Shown here: positions 9,373 to 16,057 of the stretch, one piece after another
Position numbering within the stretch: position 1 is the stretch's first letter
Layout: the number at the start of each line of letters is the position of its first letter
Source of the DNA: Oscillospiraceae bacterium
GTDB taxonomy: Bacteria > Bacillota > Clostridia > Oscillospirales > Ruminococcaceae
DNA length: 64,000 nucleotides
Direction of reading: 5' to 3'
Assembly (NCBI GenBank): GCA_017513135.1
Contig: JAFWDH010000023.1
Coordinates: 124,001 to 188,000, forward strand
Position numbers and translations under genes: made by a program
The notes under the pieces: generated by a model
Database searches by the model: none
The model's input: only the letters and a program-made list of their open reading frames with translations
What the model was told of the DNA's origin: nothing

Positions 9373-9464
9373 GGAGAAGTACTCAAGTTGGCCGAAGAGG
9401 CGCCCCTGCTAAGGGTGTAGGTCGGGAAACCGGCGCGAGGGTTCAAATCCCTCCTTCTCCGCCA
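9373..9464 (+). tRNA. tRNA-Ser(GCU)
   Basis: Acceptor stem GGAGAAG (9373-9379) pairs with CTTCTCC (9454-9460); discriminator G at 9461 and encoded CCA at 9462-9464. The anticodon arm CGCCC-CTGCTAA-GGGTG gives anticodon GCT at 9408-9410, reading AGC/AGU. A long variable arm and the T loop GGTTCAAATCC mark a class II serine tRNA. It has its own consensus promoter and terminator. Confidence 0.96.
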
Positions 9465-9468
9465 TATG

Positions 9469-9507
9469 AAAACCTCTTTTGTCTGCATGGACAAAAGAGG
9501 TTTTTTC
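9469..9507 (+). terminator. tRNA-Ser terminator
   Basis: Perfect 15-bp stem 9469-9483 / 9490-9504 with a six-base loop (TGCATG), running into a T tract up to 9506. Confidence 0.9.
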
Positions 9508-9541
9508 CTGATTTTACTGCTTCGGTCCAAGAATATCCTGA

Positions 9542-9691
9542 AGCACTGAATATACTATCCAGGATAAAGTCAAACTGGACAATCAGGTCCTGATAGAGTT
9601 TATCACCGGCAGGCTTGGAGGAGAGATCGGTGCGGAATACTCAGACCCATACGGAGCCGGCAGAATCCTGATCCGCAATACAGAGGAATGA
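9542..9691 (+). pseudogene. Possible coding remnant behind tRNA-Ser
   Basis: A reading frame without a start codon or ribosome binding site is open from just after an in-frame TGA to a TGA at 9689-9691, about 49 codons. It translates into a protein-like C-terminus containing QVLIEFITGRLGGEIGAEYS and DPYGAGRILIRN. I do not recognise the family. Its place directly behind a tRNA gene would fit the scar of a lost integrated element, but that is inference. An imperfect 9-bp inverted repeat (9695-9703 / 9742-9750) follows. The rest of 9510-9760 shows no gene. Confidence 0.3.
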
Positions 9692-9760
9692 TGAGGCAGG
9701 ATTCCGTTATTTTACACGAAAGAAACCTGTAATTGAGCAGTAATCCTGTCCCTTTTACGA

Positions 9761-9789
9761 TTGACTGAAACGCCTTGCTTTGATAAACT
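9761..9789 (+). promoter_or_regulatory. pyrR promoter
   Basis: TTGACT (9761-9766), 17-bp spacer, TAAACT (9784-9789) with a TG two bases upstream (extended -10). It gives a leader of about 110 bases before pyrR. Confidence 0.55.
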
Positions 9790-9826
9790 TTTCATTGAAA
9801 GAAACGGTCTTCAAATGCTTCTTTAA

Positions 9827-9907
9827 TTCAGCGCGGGACGCTGAAAAGGTGCGTTGATTGTGAATATGCAATTTACCTCCTTCTCAGCGATGAGTGGAGG
9901 TTTTTTT
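9827..9907 (+). promoter_or_regulatory. pyrR leader: hairpin plus terminator/RBS-sequestering hairpin
   Basis: The leader has a perfect 7-bp hairpin TTCAGCG-CGGGA-CGCTGAA (9827-9845) and then a second hairpin: ACCTCC (9875-9880) with GGAGGT (9896-9901), enclosing CTCA-GCGA-TGAG (9883-9894), followed by TTTTTTT. The 3' arm contains the GGAGG ribosome binding site seven bases before the pyrR ATG at 9908. The same element therefore looks like an intrinsic terminator and a cover over the ribosome binding site. PyrR is known to control attenuation of pyrimidine operons; its classical binding-loop consensus is not obvious here. Confidence 0.6.
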
Positions 9908-10456
9908 ATGCCGATAAAAGAGAAAACCATTCTCATGGATGGAACCTCGGTTGACAGAGCGCTTATCAGGATATCTCATCAGATTCTTGAGAAGAATACT
10001 GATGACCCTGACGAGATCTGCCTTCTCGGCATCAAGACAAGAGGTGCCTTTCTCGCTGAGAGACTGGCTGATAATATCGAGAAGATCATTGGCGTCCGGC
10101 CGGCCGTAAGCTCTCTTGATATCACCAAATTCAGAGACGATCTCTCTCAGGTCGATGTAACTGAGAACGAGGATCTTCCGGAAATACCGTTTCCTGTCGA
10201 AGGCAAAACGGTCATCCTGTGTGACGATGTGATCTATACCGGAAGAAGCGCCAGAGCCGCAATGGAAGCGGTCATAAGAAAAGGACGTCCCGCACGGATC
10301 CAGTTTTTTGCTCTTATAGACAGAGGCCACAGAGAGCTTCCCATAAGACCGGATTATATAGGTAAGAATGTTCCCACAGCCAGAAGCGAGATCATCAGTG
10401 TCTGTCTTCCGGAATCGGACGGTGAATACTGCGTCAAGCTGGGTGAGAGGGAATAG
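9908..10456 (+). CDS. pyrR: PyrR bifunctional regulator/uracil phosphoribosyltransferase
   Basis: 182 aa, normal PyrR length. The PRPP-binding motif VILCDDVIYTGRS is intact, preceded by the family segment GIKTRGAFLAERL and followed by IRPDYIGKNVPT. PyrR binds pyrimidine mRNA leaders in response to UMP/UTP and has weak uracil phosphoribosyltransferase activity. The start at 9908 is supported by GGAGG at 9896-9900; an in-frame ATG at 9854 lies inside the leader hairpins. A uracil permease gene follows after 29 bases, so the pair forms a salvage operon, likely feeding back on its own leader. No other pyr genes are in the window. Confidence 0.94.
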   Translation: MPIKEKTILMDGTSVDRALIRISHQILEKNTDDPDEICLLGIKTRGAFLAERLADNIEKIIGVRPAVSSLDITKFRDDLSQVDVTENEDLPEIPFPVEGKTVILCDDVIYTGRSARAAMEAVIRKGRPARIQFFALIDRGHRELPIRPDYIGKNVPTARSEIISVCLPESDGEYCVKLGERE

Positions 10457-10485
10457 GAATTATACAAAAAAGAAAGGGATTCCAC

Positions 10486-11937
10486 ATGAATCAGCAAGAA
10501 AAAGTGTTGGGCTATCTGCCTAACGAGCGCCCGACTGCCTGGAAGCTTTTCCTTTATGCTCTCCAGCAGGTCGTGGTCATGTTCCCCGCAACAGTAACTG
10601 TTGCACTCATCACGGGGTTCCAGGTCTCTACGACGATCTTCGCCAGCGGACTTGCGACACTCTGCTTCGTATTCATCACAGAAGGAAAGATCCCCCTCTA
10701 TTACGGCTCCAGCTTCTCTTATCTGACTGCTGTTGCAGGTCTCGTGACCAGCCAGTCCATAATGGAGAAACTCTCCCCCGAAGCAGCTGCTCAGCTTGAA
10801 GCCTGGAAGGCGGGAACAAGCGCTGTTCTTCCGACAGAGGCAGTACAGTATGCACAGTTCGGAATCGTCATGAGCGGCCTCGTATCCATCGCCGCCGGAC
10901 TGCTTATCAAAGTCAGCGGACCCAAGGCAGTTGAGACGATCCTTCCCCCCACCATCACCGGTCCTGTTGCCATGATCATCGGACTCACACTGGCCGGAAA
11001 TGCTCTCGGCGACGCGTATGCCGGTTCTGCCACATGGCAGGGCGGTATGGGCGGAATCCTGCTCGTTTCCCTTTCAACACTGATCTCAACGATTCTGTTC
11101 TCTCGCTATCTTAAAGGCTTCCTCGGACAGCTGCCGCTGCTTCTTGGCGCAGGCGTCGGATGCATCGTAGCATTCATCGTTTATGTTGCAGGCGGTTCAA
11201 CTCCCGAGAGCAACCTCTTTGACGTTATGACCGTCTCTGAAGTTGTAGCTGCATCGACCTGGAAGCTTGGTGACGGTTCATTCTTTGCTCTCCCGGCATT
11301 CTCGCTCCCCAAGGCTTCTCTGGAAGCTTTGCTGGCGATCATGCCTGTAGCTATCGCTACTATTCCGGAATCCACCGCGCATATGTATCAGCTCGATGTC
11401 TATGTGAACAACCTTGCTGAGCAGAAGGGCAAGCCCAAGACAGATTTCGTCAAGCTGCTTGACAGAAACCTTGTCGGTGACGGCCTCTGCGATATGATCG
11501 CAGGTGTTATCGGCGGACCTGCCGGAACAAACTACGGTGAAAACATCTCAACGATGGCTATCACAAAAGTATTCTCGACATCCGTCCTTGTCGTGGCTTC
11601 CATTGTAGCGATGATAGTTTCCTGCTTCACTCCTCTTATCACAGCTATCTACGGTATCCCGACCGCAGTAATCGGCGGACTTGAGATATACCTGTTCGGC
11701 GCTATCGCAGCTCAGGGCATCGCCATCATGATCGACAAGCAGTGCGATATGTTCTCCTCCAAGAATATTGCCGTTATCGCCACGATCATGGTAGTGGGAC
11801 TCGGCGGCCAGTACTATTTCGGCGGAAACATCCCGTTCCCCGGATTTGCCGGCGGTATCCCCTGCATTGCAGGCGCAGCTATCTGCGGAATCCTTCTCAA
11901 CCTGCTGCTTTCCATCGGCGAGAAGAAGGAAAACTGA
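10486..11937 (+). CDS. uraA: NCS2-family uracil/xanthine permease
   Basis: 483 aa with about 12-14 membrane spans. It has the nucleobase:cation symporter-2 pattern, including YYGSSFSYLT near TM3, IPESTAHMYQLD at the substrate-binding TM8 position and GGPAGTNYGENISTMAITKV near TM10. Its place directly behind pyrR argues for uracil uptake; xanthine cannot be excluded from sequence. AAAGGGA precedes the ATG. Expression is probably tied to the pyrR leader attenuator. It ends at the strong hairpin at 11976-12009. Confidence 0.9.
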   Translation: MNQQEKVLGYLPNERPTAWKLFLYALQQVVVMFPATVTVALITGFQVSTTIFASGLATLCFVFITEGKIPLYYGSSFSYLTAVAGLVTSQSIMEKLSPEAAAQLEAWKAGTSAVLPTEAVQYAQFGIVMSGLVSIAAGLLIKVSGPKAVETILPPTITGPVAMIIGLTLAGNALGDAYAGSATWQGGMGGILLVSLSTLISTILFSRYLKGFLGQLPLLLGAGVGCIVAFIVYVAGGSTPESNLFDVMTVSEVVAASTWKLGDGSFFALPAFSLPKASLEALLAIMPVAIATIPESTAHMYQLDVYVNNLAEQKGKPKTDFVKLLDRNLVGDGLCDMIAGVIGGPAGTNYGENISTMAITKVFSTSVLVVASIVAMIVSCFTPLITAIYGIPTAVIGGLEIYLFGAIAAQGIAIMIDKQCDMFSSKNIAVIATIMVVGLGGQYYFGGNIPFPGFAGGIPCIAGAAICGILLNLLLSIGEKKEN

Positions 11938-11975
11938 ACAATAGACACGGTATCAGTTAAGAACAAAGTGATATA

Positions 11976-12011
11976 AAAGTGCGGCGTATCTGATCATACG
12001 CCGCACTTTTG
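11976..12011 (+). terminator. Terminator of pyrR-permease operon
   Basis: Perfect 14-bp stem 11976-11989 / 11996-12009 (core GTGCGGCGTAT) with a six-base loop, ending in TTTT. Confidence 0.88.
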
Positions 12012-12106
12012 TTTATTGAATGCTTCTACCTTAAGAGAGACAGTGATATATCAGATAGACAATTCGACACAAACTGACAATGTGTCCACAAAATGAACAA
12101 TATTTG

Positions 12107-12134
12107 TTGACAACTATGTTTGTAATGCTATAAT
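12107..12134 (+). promoter_or_regulatory. Strong promoter for the sigma factor gene
   Basis: TTGACA (12107-12112), 16-bp spacer, TGC then TATAAT (12129-12134): both hexamers perfect plus an extended -10. A short inverted repeat GACACA/TGTGTC (12066-12071, 12081-12086) lies upstream and could be an operator. Confidence 0.8.
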
Positions 12135-12167
12135 TAATGGTACTGTAAGACCTTTATATATGTTTGC

Positions 12168-12701
12168 ATGTCCAGTAAGAAGAACGAAAGCAATAAAAGA
12201 CTTGCGTCTGTCGTGAACTCGATGATGCCCTATATCGAGCAGAAGATATCCGGTCTCAATCTGCCGGGGCTTGACAAAGATGATCTCAGACAGGAGGCAT
12301 TTGTAGCGCTGTTCTCGGCAATTGAGTCGTTTGACGGCAGCAGGGGAGCAGTGTTCTCAACATATGCCATAACGTGTATAAACAACAGGCTGGCAGATGC
12401 GGTCAGAGTATCGTCGAACGGAAAGAACCGGCTGCTGAACGAATCGCTGCCGCTTTCGGACGAAGACGATCCTGCAGTCACAGTTGCTGAAGGGTCACCG
12501 GAAGAGACTGCTATAGCAAGAGAAGAGTTCGTGCGCGTCAGAAAGAAGATGGACGCTGTGCTGTCCGATTTTGAGCGGGAAGCACTTCTGATGTATTCAA
12601 GCGGTTACAGATATGCCGAGATCGCCGAGAAAAAGAATACTACTGCAAAAGCTGTCAGCAATGCAATTCAGCGTGCAAGAAAAAAACTCAGACAGGAATA
12701 A
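12168..12701 (+). CDS. Small sigma-70 family RNA polymerase sigma factor
   Basis: 177 aa. Region 2 is visible around residues 25-85 (DKDDLRQEAFVALFSAIESF and FSTYAITCINNRLADAVR) and region 4 near residues 120-175 (FEREALLMYSSGYRYAEIA and AVSNAIQRARKKL, a helix-turn-helix). Regions 1 and 3 are missing or minimal, so this is an alternative sigma factor resembling the SigH type rather than the housekeeping one. No Shine-Dalgarno sequence is seen before the ATG at 12168, only about 25 bases from the predicted transcript start, so translation initiation may be weak or leader-like. No anti-sigma gene is adjacent; a tRNA-like RNA and a zinc-ribbon gene follow. Confidence 0.85.
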   Translation: MSSKKNESNKRLASVVNSMMPYIEQKISGLNLPGLDKDDLRQEAFVALFSAIESFDGSRGAVFSTYAITCINNRLADAVRVSSNGKNRLLNESLPLSDEDDPAVTVAEGSPEETAIAREEFVRVRKKMDAVLSDFEREALLMYSSGYRYAEIAEKKNTTAKAVSNAIQRARKKLRQE

Positions 12702-12724
12702 ACAGGATTCTGTTTAATATATAT

Positions 12725-12806
12725 GCCCTTAGTAGCTTAATAATGGTAGAGCGTTGTCCAATGAACAAAGGTGGCGGCCGCACCGCCCGGGGGCTTAGAT
12801 CAATCA
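12725..12806 (+). ncRNA. Unidentified tRNA-like structured RNA
   Basis: The stretch GTAGCTTAATAATGGTAGAG (12732-12751) is a near-perfect tRNA D arm: GCTT (12735-12738) pairs with GAGC (12749-12752). Next comes an anticodon-like hairpin TTGT-CCAATGA-ACAA (12754-12768), then a GC-rich hairpin GGCGG-CCGCA-CCGCC (12773-12787) like a long variable arm. GCCCTT (12725-12730) can pair with GGGGGC (12789-12794) and close the whole element. It is not a normal tRNA: the position before the anticodon is C not U, no T arm or CCA end is found. It lies in the gap between the sigma factor and a zinc-ribbon gene, so it could be a leader RNA of the latter. Confidence 0.45.
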
Positions 12807-12830
12807 TCCGTTTTAAGAGGAGAAAAGCAA

Positions 12831-13109
12831 ATGTACGAAGACAAGACCCTGGTGTGCAAAGAATGTGGTAAGGAATTCGTTTTCACCGCCGGTGAGCAGG
12901 AGTTCTATGCTTCCCGCGGCTTTGAGAATGAGCCTCAGCGCTGCAAAGAGTGCCGTGACGCCCGCAAGCAGGCCAACAGAGCTACCCGCGAGATGTTCGA
13001 CGCTGTCTGCGCTTCCTGCGGCAAGCCCTGCAAAGTTCCTTTCAAACCCCGTGAGGACCGCCCTGTTTACTGCAGTGAGTGCTTCGCGAAGATGAAGGAA
13101 GCCAACTGA
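12831..13109 (+). CDS. Small double zinc-ribbon protein
   Basis: 92 aa with two cysteine-rich halves: C9-x2-C12 with C38-x2-C41 (probable zf-trcl-type ribbon) and C60-x2-C63 with C81-x2-C84, separated by KVPFKPREDRPVYC, the CxxC-x17-CxxC pattern. Each half should bind one zinc ion. Such small proteins are of unknown function; nucleic acid binding is plausible. GAGGAG at 12817-12822 precedes the ATG at 12831; a longer in-frame extension to 12771 would run through the tRNA-like element and is rejected. Codons are strongly biased (many GCC, AAG, CGC), like the ribosomal protein genes here, which suggests high expression. Confidence 0.85.
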   Translation: MYEDKTLVCKECGKEFVFTAGEQEFYASRGFENEPQRCKECRDARKQANRATREMFDAVCASCGKPCKVPFKPREDRPVYCSECFAKMKEAN

Positions 13110-13110
13110 A

Positions 13111-13171
13111 GGAATATCAAGCAATAGGGTGCGGCGGAAAGGCAGCTGCCGCTTCCCGCACGGAGTGTTCC
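13111..13171 (+). ncRNA. Structured 3' untranslated region
   Basis: Starting two bases after the zinc-ribbon stop, GGAATAT (13111-13117) pairs with GTGTTCC (13165-13171), enclosing GTGCGG (13129-13134) / CCGCAC (13156-13161) and the self-complementary GGCAGCTGCC (13141-13150). No T tract follows; the real terminator is the next hairpin. Function unknown. Confidence 0.35.
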
Positions 13172-13180
13172 TGAAAAGCA

Positions 13181-13218
13181 AAGGATCGTATCAATGATGA
13201 TGCGGTCCTTCTTTTTTT
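13181..13218 (+). terminator. Terminator after the zinc-ribbon gene
   Basis: 13-bp stem 13181-13193 / 13198-13210 (with G-U pairs) closed by the tetraloop ATGA and followed by CTTTTTTT. Confidence 0.9.
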
Positions 13219-13288
13219 GTATCATTCCATTTTGACAATAAGTGTGATAAAATCTCACTGGTAAAAAACATTTTTCGGAGGAATTATG

Positions 13289-13495
13289 ATGTTTAATGTA
13301 ACTAAAGATATGATCATCAGTGATATTCTTGCAAAGGATACGATGGCTGCGGAGTGCTTTTTCCAGATGGGAATGTTCTGCGTAGGGTGCCCTGCATCTG
13401 CAGGAGAATCAGTCGAGCAGGCCTGTGCAGTCCACGGGATCGATGCAGATGAGCTGGTGAACAGACTCAACGAGTTCTTCTCACGCACCGCGTGA
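13289..13495 (+). CDS. DUF1858 domain protein
   Basis: 68 aa, a complete DUF1858 domain (hybrid-cluster-associated disulfide family): DMIISDILAKD, CFFQMGMFCVGCP with the CxxC pair, and the C-terminal GIDADELVNRLNEFF. The same fold occurs at the N-terminus of ScdA/RIC iron-sulfur repair proteins, and the CxxC suggests redox or metal chemistry, but no function is proven. GGAGG at 13277-13281 is seven bases from the ATG at 13289 and only four from the ATG at 13286, so 13289 is preferred. Its TGA overlaps the ATG of trmK (TGATG), so the two are translationally coupled. Confidence 0.85.
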   Translation: MFNVTKDMIISDILAKDTMAAECFFQMGMFCVGCPASAGESVEQACAVHGIDADELVNRLNEFFSRTA

Positions 13496-14199
13496 TGGAA
13501 TCATCCGTCAGGCTGTCGCGACGGCTTCAGGCTGCAGCAGAATTTGTCAGAGACGGCTCTGTAGTAGCAGATGTCGGATGCGACCATGGAAAACTTGCGG
13601 CTTATCTGCTTGACAGCGGAAAGGCTGCTTATGTTTTCGCAACTGATATCAGAGAGCAGCCGCTTGAAAAGGCGGCTGCGCTTCTTTCATCACGAAATTA
13701 TGACCGTAGGAGCGAATGCGTGCTCACTGACGGTGTTCAGGGACTCCCGGGAGACAGGATCACGGACGTAGTCATAGCAGGGGTCGGTGATGATGTCACG
13801 GAAAAGATAATCAGAGACGCGTCGTGGCTGTATGATCCGGGTAAGCGGCTGGTGCTGGTTCCTTCATCCAAGCACGAAAGGGTTAGAACGTTCCTCGCAA
13901 AGGAAGGTTTTTCCGTGATTTCCGAGAGGGCTGTGTTTGATAAAGGGCATTCATACACGGTCATCTGCTGTTGCTATGACGGAGTTATCAGAGAACCGGA
14001 TATAGCAGAGAAATGGCTCGGGGGGATAGATGTTCTCTCTGAGGACGGAAGAAAGTACGCAGAGGTCCTTCAAAGAAGAATGAGCGCTGTGGCGGAAGGT
14101 ATCAGAGACAAAAATGATCCTGCGAGGATCGAAGCAGAAGAACTGCTTTCACGGATCGATTCCGCGCTGAAAACAGCCGGGCATAATGTGTCCGGATGA
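13495..14199 (+). CDS. trmK: tRNA (adenine(22)-N1)-methyltransferase
   Basis: 234 aa Rossmann-fold methyltransferase. The SAM-binding motif VVADVGCDHGKLAAYL sits near residue 25, followed by ATDIREQPLEKA and the family signature VVIAGVGDD. TrmK methylates N1 of A22 in the D loop of bacterial tRNAs, especially tRNA-Ser. The ATG at 13495 overlaps the DUF1858 stop; a GTG at 13492 is the alternative start. The next gene, rqcH, begins 26 bases later, making an RNA/translation-quality operon. Confidence 0.9.
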   Translation: MESSVRLSRRLQAAAEFVRDGSVVADVGCDHGKLAAYLLDSGKAAYVFATDIREQPLEKAAALLSSRNYDRRSECVLTDGVQGLPGDRITDVVIAGVGDDVTEKIIRDASWLYDPGKRLVLVPSSKHERVRTFLAKEGFSVISERAVFDKGHSYTVICCCYDGVIREPDIAEKWLGGIDVLSEDGRKYAEVLQRRMSAVAEGIRDKNDPARIEAEELLSRIDSALKTAGHNVSG

Positions 14200-14225
14200 A
14201 TTTAATGGTTTGAGGTTTTAGCATT

Positions 14226-15974
14226 ATGGCACTGGATGCTGCAATGGTCCGTGTGGCTGCGGACGAACTCGATCTGTCCCTGAAAGGGGCAAGAGTCGAC
14301 AAAATATATATGCCGTCACGGGATGAAGCTGTTTTCAGTGTGCGCACAAGGGAGAGCAGGAAAATGCTTTTCCTGTCTGCCAGATCAGGAACTGCGAGGG
14401 CGCATATCACATCAGAAGAGTTTGATTATCCTGCAGTGCCGCCGGCATTCTGTATGCTTCTGAGAAAGTATCTTCTTGGTGCAAGGATAACCGGAGTGGA
14501 AACAGTGGAAGGCGACAGAGTCATGCTGTTCCGCTTCGAAGCCCTGAATGATATGGGAGAAAAGATCTATCCTGTCGTATCTGCCGAAATGATGGGCAGA
14601 TACAGCAATCTCGTGCTCATCGGTGATGACGGGTATGTGCTTGATGCGGTCAAGAGGATCGACGGGACACAGTCGGATCTCAGGGAGATCATTCCCGGAG
14701 CAGCCTTTACCGAACCTCCGAAACCGGATAAGATCTCTTTCCTGTGCGCTGACGACAGAGAGATCGTAGCAGCGGTTAAGAAAAGCAGCAGGAACGTATC
14801 AGCTGCTCTTCTTCAGATGGTCTCTGGCCTTTCACCGCTTCTCTGCAGAGAGGCAGCTCTTGAGATAGATGACCTGACAGGTGATATCCTGGATGCCGAA
14901 GCGGAAGAAAAACTCATCAGAGGACTCGGTAGAATAAGAGAAGCTGTCGCAGATCCGGATAAAAGAGATTTCTCCATAGTGTATGACGGAGAGAAGCCGG
15001 TCGAGTATTCTTTCGTGGAACTAAGGCAGTACGAGGGGCTCAGAAAAGAGCATTTTGAGAGCGCAAGCTCCATGTTCGACAGTTATTACTCTTCCAGAGA
15101 CAGACTGGAGAGGATGAGGACCAGAAGCCAGGATCTCACCAGACAGGTCAGACAGCTGATCGAGAGAAATATCAGGAAACAGAACGCACGAAGAGAAGAA
15201 CTAGAAGATACCTCGAAGGCGGAAGGGAAGAAACTCTTCGGAGAGCTTCTGACAGCAAATCTGCATGCCTTCCGGAAAGGTGACAAAGAGGTAACTGTCC
15301 TCAATTACTACACTGGCGAGAACTGCACTATCCCTCTGGATGTAACTAAAGGACCCAATGATAACGCGCAGAAGTATTACAAGGATTACAGGAAGCTTCA
15401 TACGGCCGCTGATGTCCTGAAAAGGCTGATAGTGGAGGGAGAAGAGGAAGCTGAGTATTTCCGCCAGGTGCAGTATGAGATAGGACTGGCCAGCACCGAG
15501 GAAGAGTTCATCGACATAAGGAAGGAACTCAGGGACGCAGGGTATCTTAAGGGGTTCAAGTATAAGGAACGCGGGCACAGAAAGAGCGATCCGTTTTTCA
15601 GATACAGGACTGACGAAGGGCTTGAGGTGATCGTCGGTAAAAACAACACGGCCAATGAAAGACTCTCGCTCAAAATGGCGGATGGGAAAGATTACTGGTT
15701 TCATGTAAAAGGTGCGGCAGGGTCTCATGTCATCCTGCGCTGTGAGGGTATCGAGCCGGGTGACAAAAGCCTTACGCAGGCATGCGAGATAGCCGCATAT
15801 CATTCAAGTGTGAGAGACGGACAGCTTATACCTGTGGATTACACCGAAGCGAGAAGAGTCAAAAAGGCCTCCGGAGCCAGGACCGGGATGGTGATCTATT
15901 CCAATCAGAAGACGGCATATGTAACGCCAGCTGCAGATGAGATCGAGAGACTTAAAGAGAAAAGCAGGAAATGA
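14226..15974 (+). CDS. rqcH: RqcH, ribosome quality control NFACT protein
   Basis: 582 aa with the order expected for bacterial RqcH/NEMF: NFACT-N domain at the N-terminus, helix-hairpin-helix and long coiled coil at about residues 285-345, and NFACT-R at about 455-560 (VGKNNTANERLSLKMA and YWFHVKGAAGSHVIL). The D97-R98 pair needed in RqcH for recruiting tRNA-Ala is present exactly at those positions (VEGDRVM). RqcH binds stalled 50S-peptidyl-tRNA and adds alanine tails that mark the peptide for degradation. It is cytosolic and sits behind trmK. Older annotations call such proteins fibronectin-binding. Confidence 0.95.
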   Translation: MALDAAMVRVAADELDLSLKGARVDKIYMPSRDEAVFSVRTRESRKMLFLSARSGTARAHITSEEFDYPAVPPAFCMLLRKYLLGARITGVETVEGDRVMLFRFEALNDMGEKIYPVVSAEMMGRYSNLVLIGDDGYVLDAVKRIDGTQSDLREIIPGAAFTEPPKPDKISFLCADDREIVAAVKKSSRNVSAALLQMVSGLSPLLCREAALEIDDLTGDILDAEAEEKLIRGLGRIREAVADPDKRDFSIVYDGEKPVEYSFVELRQYEGLRKEHFESASSMFDSYYSSRDRLERMRTRSQDLTRQVRQLIERNIRKQNARREELEDTSKAEGKKLFGELLTANLHAFRKGDKEVTVLNYYTGENCTIPLDVTKGPNDNAQKYYKDYRKLHTAADVLKRLIVEGEEEAEYFRQVQYEIGLASTEEEFIDIRKELRDAGYLKGFKYKERGHRKSDPFFRYRTDEGLEVIVGKNNTANERLSLKMADGKDYWFHVKGAAGSHVILRCEGIEPGDKSLTQACEIAAYHSSVRDGQLIPVDYTEARRVKKASGARTGMVIYSNQKTAYVTPAADEIERLKEKSRK

Positions 15975-16023
15975 TGTTTGTGCGACTGTTATCGCAAAAA
16001 TACATCAAATAAAGAATCTGTTG

Positions 16024-16032
16024 TGATATAAT
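16024..16032 (+). promoter_or_regulatory. Extended -10 promoter for desulfurase-thiI-cinA
   Basis: TGA followed by TATAAT (16027-16032), 26 bases before the desulfurase ATG. No good -35 is present at 17 bp, so this would act as an extended -10 promoter. Confidence 0.45.
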
Positions 16033-16057
16033 CGGACGAAAGTGATACAGAATAAAG

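Noticed and set aside
13232-13253. TTGACA followed by TAAAAT before the DUF1858 gene
   Set aside because: The spacer is only 10 bp, so the two boxes cannot form one sigma-70 promoter; the real promoter is not clear.
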